Positions 60,021-64,000 of a DNA stretch of 64,000 nucleotides are shown one piece after another. Each line of letters starts with the position of its first letter. Position 1 is the stretch's first letter. The translations under genes were made by a program, and so were the position numbers. A model generated the notes under the pieces. The model saw nothing but the letters and a program-made list of their open reading frames with translations. It had not been told where the DNA came from and ran no database searches. Source of the DNA: Enterococcus alishanensis (GTDB lineage: Bacteria; Bacillota; Bacilli; Lactobacillales; Enterococcaceae). The DNA lies in assembly GCF_019218635.1 (NCBI RefSeq), contig NZ_JAHUZB010000002.1, positions 248,001 through 312,000 on the forward strand. The letters run 5' to 3'.

Positions 60021-60443
60021 ATGGCGTTTGAAAATCCTAGTCAAGAAAAGATTTTCGATTATCTGAATGATGCTAAAGTTATTGCGGTTGTAGGCTTAAG
60101 TGATAATCCAACTAAAACAAGCTATGCCATTGCGGATCTTTTGAAAAAATTTAATTATACATTATACGGTGTGAATCCGAAACTTGCTGGTCAGACAGTG
60201 AATGAGATTCCTGTTGTCGCAACCTTAGCTGAAGTTCCTGAGTCGATTGATATTGTTGATATTTTCCGTCGTAGTGAGTTTCTACCACAAGTAGCCGAAG
60301 ATTTTATCAAAACAGATGCAAAAGTATTTTGGGCTCAATTAGGTTTACAAAGCGAAGAAGCTTATGAAATTTTGAAAGAAGCCGGAAAAAAAGATGTCGT
60401 GATGAATCGGTGTATCAAGATCGAATTAGGTAAAAGAGGATAA
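60021..60443 (+). CDS. CoA-binding domain protein (YccU/YneT-like)
   Basis: A 140-residue Rossmann-fold protein. VIAVVGLSDNPTKTSYAIAD is the nucleotide/CoA-binding loop, followed by LYGVNPKLAGQ, SIDIVDIFRRSEFLPQV, FWAQLGLQSEEA and the CIKIELG end. The domain is shared with the alpha subunit of succinyl-CoA synthetases but lacks a catalytic half. Function unknown. Expression is probably coupled in regulation to plsY through the shared operator. Confidence 0.9.
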   Translation: MAFENPSQEKIFDYLNDAKVIAVVGLSDNPTKTSYAIADLLKKFNYTLYGVNPKLAGQTVNEIPVVATLAEVPESIDIVDIFRRSEFLPQVAEDFIKTDAKVFWAQLGLQSEEAYEILKEAGKKDVVMNRCIKIELGKRG

Positions 60444-60480
60444 ACTTTTATTTGTAATCATGACAAAAAATTGATAAAAT

Positions 60481-60516
60481 GCCTCTCGGGTACTAAGGGA
60501 GGCTTTTTTTTTGGCC
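60481..60516 (+). terminator. Intrinsic terminator before parE
   Basis: GCCTCTC pairs with GGGAGGC (one G-U) across an 8-base loop, followed by nine T. Confidence 0.85.
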
Positions 60517-60567
60517 AAATTTAGCGTATCATACAAGAGATGTATTTTTTAGATAGGAGCTGTAGGA

Positions 60568-62610
60568 TTGGCTAAGAAGATAAATAATGAATATAATGAT
60601 GCTTCTATTCAAGTGTTAGAAGGATTGGAAGCAGTTAGAAAACGTCCAGGAATGTATATCGGTTCGACTGACAGCCGTGGTTTACATCATTTGGTTTATG
60701 AAATCGTTGATAATGCAGTTGATGAAGCATTATCTGGTTTCGGTAGTGACATTGAAGTAACTTTACACCCTGATAATAGTGTGGAAGTTAGCGATAAAGG
60801 TCGTGGGATGCCAGTTGGGATGCATGCTTCAGGAATTCCCACGGTAGAAGTAATTTTTACTATTTTACATGCCGGCGGAAAATTTGGTCAGGGCGGCTAC
60901 AAAACGTCTGGTGGATTACATGGTGTTGGTGCCAGTGTGGTAAACGCTCTATCAAGTTGGCTGACAGTAAATATTGTTCGTGATGGTGTTGAGTATCAAC
61001 AAGAATTTAAAAATGGTGGTAAACCACAAGGCACTCTGAAAAAAATTGGCAAAACTAAAAAACCAAACGGTACAATGGTTCATTTTATGCCAGATGATAC
61101 AATTTTTAGCACAGTTAAATTTTCTTTTGATACTTTAGCTGAACGATTGCGAGAATCGGCTTTCTTATTACGTGGTGTCAAAATTACTTTAAATGATTTA
61201 CGGGGAGAAGAAAAAAATTCCGAAGTCTATCATTTTGAAGAAGGTATCAAGGAATTTGTAGCTTATTTAAATGAAGACAAAGATACTCTAACACCGGTTA
61301 CTTATTTTTCTGGAGAAAAAGAAGGAATCGAAGTTGAGTTTTCTTATCAATATAATGATGGCTACTCAGAAAATATCTTATCTTTTGTTAATAACGTCCG
61401 CACAAAAGATGGTGGTACCCATGAAGCAGGGATGAAGACATCGATTACAAAGGCATTCAACGAGTATGCTCGTAAAACTGGGTTACTGAAAGAAAAAGAT
61501 AAGAATTTAGAAGGTACAGATTTCCGTGAAGGTTTGGCGGCAGTATTATCAGTTCGCATTCCTGAAAACCTATTACAATTTGAGGGCCAAACCAAAGAAA
61601 AACTCGGAACGCCAGCTGCTAGAGGAGCGGTTGATAGTGTGATTAGTGAACAGCTAGGCTACTATCTACAAGAAAATAGCGAAAATAGTCAGATGTTGGT
61701 CCGCAAGGCTGTCAAAGCCCGAGAAGCTCGTGAGGCTGCTCGTAAAGCGCGAGAAGAAAGCCGTAATGGCAAAAAACGTAAAAAAGGTGAGTCACTACTT
61801 TCTGGTAAATTGACTCCGGCTCAATCCCGGAATGCAAAACGTAATGAACTATTTTTAGTCGAAGGAGATTCTGCTGGTGGTTCAGCTAAGCAAGGACGCG
61901 ATCGAAAATTCCAAGCAATTTTGCCTTTAAGAGGGAAAGTCATCAATACTGAAAAAGCCAAAATGCAAGATATCTTAAAAAATGAAGAAATCAATACGAT
62001 GATTTATACAATTGGTGCTGGCGTTGGTCCAGAATTTAGTATTGAAGACTGCAATTACGATAAAGTGATAATCATGACCGATGCGGATACCGATGGTGCC
62101 CATATCCAAGTCTTATTACTGACTTTCTTTTATCGTTATATGAAACCATTGATTGAAGCTGGGAAAATTTATATAGCTTTACCACCATTGTATAAAGTTT
62201 CAAAAGGTAGCGGTAAAAAACAAGTAGTGGAATATGTTTGGACTGACGATGAATTACAATCAGCGATTGAAACAGTTGGCAAAGGTTATATGTTACAGCG
62301 TTATAAAGGTCTCGGAGAAATGAATGCTGATCAATTATGGGAAACAACCATGGATCCAGAGCATCGTACATTGGTTCGTGTAAGAATAGATGACGCTGCT
62401 AAAGCAGAACGAAGAGTCACTACTTTAATGGGGGATAAAGTTGAACCCCGTAGAAAGTGGATTGAAAGCCATGTTCAATTTACCTTGGAAGAAGATGGTA
62501 GTTTGTTGGACAGTAAAACAGAAGACGATATTACGGCAACTACCACTGTAGTTAAAGATCCAACTGAAACGGAAATTTATCAAGCAAATTTATTTGATGG
62601 GGAGGAATAG
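60568..62610 (+). CDS. parE: DNA topoisomerase IV subunit B
   Basis: A 680-residue type IIA ATPase subunit. GHKL motifs: [46 protein letters not shown]; then transducer, and TOPRIM with [23 protein letters not shown] and DADTDGAHI. The FGLG-E-like [20 protein letters not shown] is near the end. It decatenates chromosomes with ParC. TTG start 60568 follows AGGAG. parC starts 2 bases after its stop. Distinguished from GyrB by the parC neighbour and length. Confidence 0.95.
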   Translation: MAKKINNEYNDASIQVLEGLEAVRKRPGMYIGSTDSRGLHHLVYEIVDNAVDEALSGFGSDIEVTLHPDNSVEVSDKGRGMPVGMHASGIPTVEVIFTILHAGGKFGQGGYKTSGGLHGVGASVVNALSSWLTVNIVRDGVEYQQEFKNGGKPQGTLKKIGKTKKPNGTMVHFMPDDTIFSTVKFSFDTLAERLRESAFLLRGVKITLNDLRGEEKNSEVYHFEEGIKEFVAYLNEDKDTLTPVTYFSGEKEGIEVEFSYQYNDGYSENILSFVNNVRTKDGGTHEAGMKTSITKAFNEYARKTGLLKEKDKNLEGTDFREGLAAVLSVRIPENLLQFEGQTKEKLGTPAARGAVDSVISEQLGYYLQENSENSQMLVRKAVKAREAREAARKAREESRNGKKRKKGESLLSGKLTPAQSRNAKRNELFLVEGDSAGGSAKQGRDRKFQAILPLRGKVINTEKAKMQDILKNEEINTMIYTIGAGVGPEFSIEDCNYDKVIIMTDADTDGAHIQVLLLTFFYRYMKPLIEAGKIYIALPPLYKVSKGSGKKQVVEYVWTDDELQSAIETVGKGYMLQRYKGLGEMNADQLWETTMDPEHRTLVRVRIDDAAKAERRVTTLMGDKVEPRRKWIESHVQFTLEEDGSLLDSKTEDDITATTTVVKDPTETEIYQANLFDGEE

Positions 62611-62612
62611 CC

Positions 62613-64000
62613 TTGGAAAATCAACATGCGATTCAAGAATTAACATTAGAAGAAGTCATGGGAGAACGCTTCGGGCGCTATTCTAAATACATTATTCAAG
62701 AACGGGCACTGCCGGACATTCGAGACGGTTTAAAACCTGTTCAACGGCGCATCTTGTATGCAATGGATAAAGATGGCAATACTTTTGACAAAGGGTTTCG
62801 TAAGTCTGCTAAGTCAGTTGGAAATATCATGGGGAATTATCATCCTCACGGCGACAGTTCAATTTATGAAGCTATGGTCCGAATGAGCCAGGACTGGAAA
62901 TTACGGGAAGTATTAATTGAGATGCATGGTAATAACGGTTCGATGGATGGAGATCCACCTGCTGCGATGCGGTATACTGAAGCACGTTTATCAAAATTAA
63001 GCGGTGAAATGCTGCAAGACATCGAAAAAGAAACAGTCGACTTCGTCTGGAATTTTGATGATACTGAAAAAGAACCGACTGTTTTACCAGCTGCGTATCC
63101 TAATTTGTTGGTTAATGGTTCAACAGGGATTTCTGCAGGTTATGCAACTGAAATTCCGACCCATAATTTAGCTGAAGTGATAGATGGTACCATTTATTTG
63201 ATTGATCATCCTAATGCTGATCTAACTAAAATTATGACTTATATTCCTGGACCAGATTTTCCAACTGGTGCAATTTTACAAGGAAAAGATGAAATCAAAA
63301 AGGCCTATGAAACAGGTCGTGGCAAAGTAATCTTACGTTCAAAGACTTCAATTGAACAGTTAAAAGGTGGCAAACAACAAATTGTCATTCATGAAATTCC
63401 TTATGAGGTTAATAAAGCTGTGCTAGTGAAAAAAATGGATGAAATCCGTTTAAACAAGAAAATTGATGGTATCGCAGAAGTTCGTGATGAAACAGATCGG
63501 ACTGGTTTGCAAATTGTTGTGGAATTGAAAAAAGATGTGAATGCAGAAGGTATTCTAAACTACCTATTTAAAAATACTGATTTACAAATCAATTATAATT
63601 TCAATATGGTTGCAATTGATAATATGACACCAAAACAAGTTGGCTTGGTTCATGTTTTAAAGAGCTATATTGGTCACCGCCAATCCGTTATTACTAAACG
63701 AAGCCAGTATGAATTGACTAAAGCTCGTAAACGTCAGCATATCGTCGAAGGTTTGGTTAAAGCTTTGTCGATTTTAGATGAAGTCATTGCAGCAATTCGC
63801 GGAAGTAAAGATAAAAAAGATGCCAAAAATAATTTAGTTGCCCAATTTGATTTTACCGAAGAACAAGCGGAAGCAATTGTGACTTTGCAATTGTATCGTT
63901 TAACCAATACGGATATCACACAATTAGAAAAAGAAGCTGAAGAGTTAGCAGCTAAGATCAAAGAATTACAATTAATCTTAAACAGTGATAAAGAACTTTT
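62613..64000 (+). CDS. parC: DNA topoisomerase IV subunit A (5' part, cut by window end)
   Basis: TTG at 62613 follows GGGGAGGA; 462 codons are visible and the frame stays open to the last base. The catalytic Tyr is in [10 protein letters not shown] near residue 120, and the quinolone-determining region reads [17 protein letters not shown], with Ser and Glu at the usual positions, so no classic resistance change is seen. It continues into the coiled-coil arms. Co-transcribed with parE. Confidence 0.95.
   Translation, partial: MENQHAIQELTLEEVMGERFGRYSKYIIQERALPDIRDGLKPVQRRILYAMDKDGNTFDKGFRKSAKSVGNIMGNYHPHGDSSIYEAMVRMSQDWKLREVLIEMHGNNGSMDGDPPAAMRYTEARLSKLSGEMLQDIEKETVDFVWNFDDTEKEPTVLPAAYPNLLVNGSTGISAGYATEIPTHNLAEVIDGTIYLIDHPNADLTKIMTYIPGPDFPTGAILQGKDEIKKAYETGRGKVILRSKTSIEQLKGGKQQIVIHEIPYEVNKAVLVKKMDEIRLNKKIDGIAEVRDETDRTGLQIVVELKKDVNAEGILNYLFKNTDLQINYNFNMVAIDNMTPKQVGLVHVLKSYIGHRQSVITKRSQYELTKARKRQHIVEGLVKALSILDEVIAAIRGSKDKKDAKNNLVAQFDFTEEQAEAIVTLQLYRLTNTDITQLEKEAEELAAKIKELQLILNSDKEL

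Noticed and set aside
1-64000. tRNA, rRNA or CRISPR arrays
   Set aside because: No cloverleaf, rRNA motif or regularly spaced repeats were recognised in the window.

Overview
The window is a 64 kb chromosomal segment of a low-GC Gram-positive coccus. The order fer/ypbB/recQ - cmk - rpsA - der - hup, the ypmR-ypmS-msrA-yozE run, the ylqF-rnhB-dprA-topA-trmFO-xerC-hslVU-codY run and the parE-parC pair are typical of Lactobacillales close to Enterococcus, Vagococcus and relatives (Enterococcaceae). This is inferred from gene content and synteny; the species cannot be named from the sequence alone. No rRNA, tRNA, CRISPR array or intact insertion sequence was seen.

Layout. 1-9.3 kb: end of a RibU-like transporter gene, ferredoxin, YpbB and RecQ-type helicase, a LysM protein, cytidylate kinase, S1 protein, Der GTPase, HU, and a WYL regulator next to a GyrI-like protein. 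9.3-11.1 kb: an Lsa-family ABC-F antibiotic-resistance ATPase behind a convincing transcription-attenuation leader. 11.1-14 kb: a degenerate dehydroquinate-synthase-fold protein, a YpiA-like TPR protein and ReoY (YpiB). 14-30 kb: CapA-like and YitT proteins, MazG, CCA transferase, thioesterase, a MarR regulator with a 17-histidine tail, Uup, ThyA, DfrA, a secreted peptidoglycan hydrolase, DegV, YpmR/YpmS, MsrA, YozE, an S41 protease homologue lacking its nucleophilic serine, and signal peptidase I.

30-44 kb is a coherent nitrogen-oxide respiration/detoxification region: DUF1858 and hemerythrin/PAS DUF438 proteins, then (after OsmC, VOC, ABM and an amino acid permease) nreA-nreB-nreC-sirB-sirC, a terminator, and nirB-nirD-cobA-nirC-hemC-hemD. 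Two near-identical 15-bp palindromes (TAGGG-N5-CCCTA) lie only upstream of DUF1858-DUF438 and of nirB, where an NreC-type activator would bind. The operon encodes siroheme synthesis from porphobilinogen onward and an NADH-dependent nitrite reductase, but no hemA/L/B is in the window.

44-48 kb is a very AT-rich decayed island holding a broken surface-protein repeat, a membrane glycosyltransferase with a small membrane protein upstream, and degraded gene fragments. 48-64 kb returns to conserved housekeeping genes, ending inside parC.
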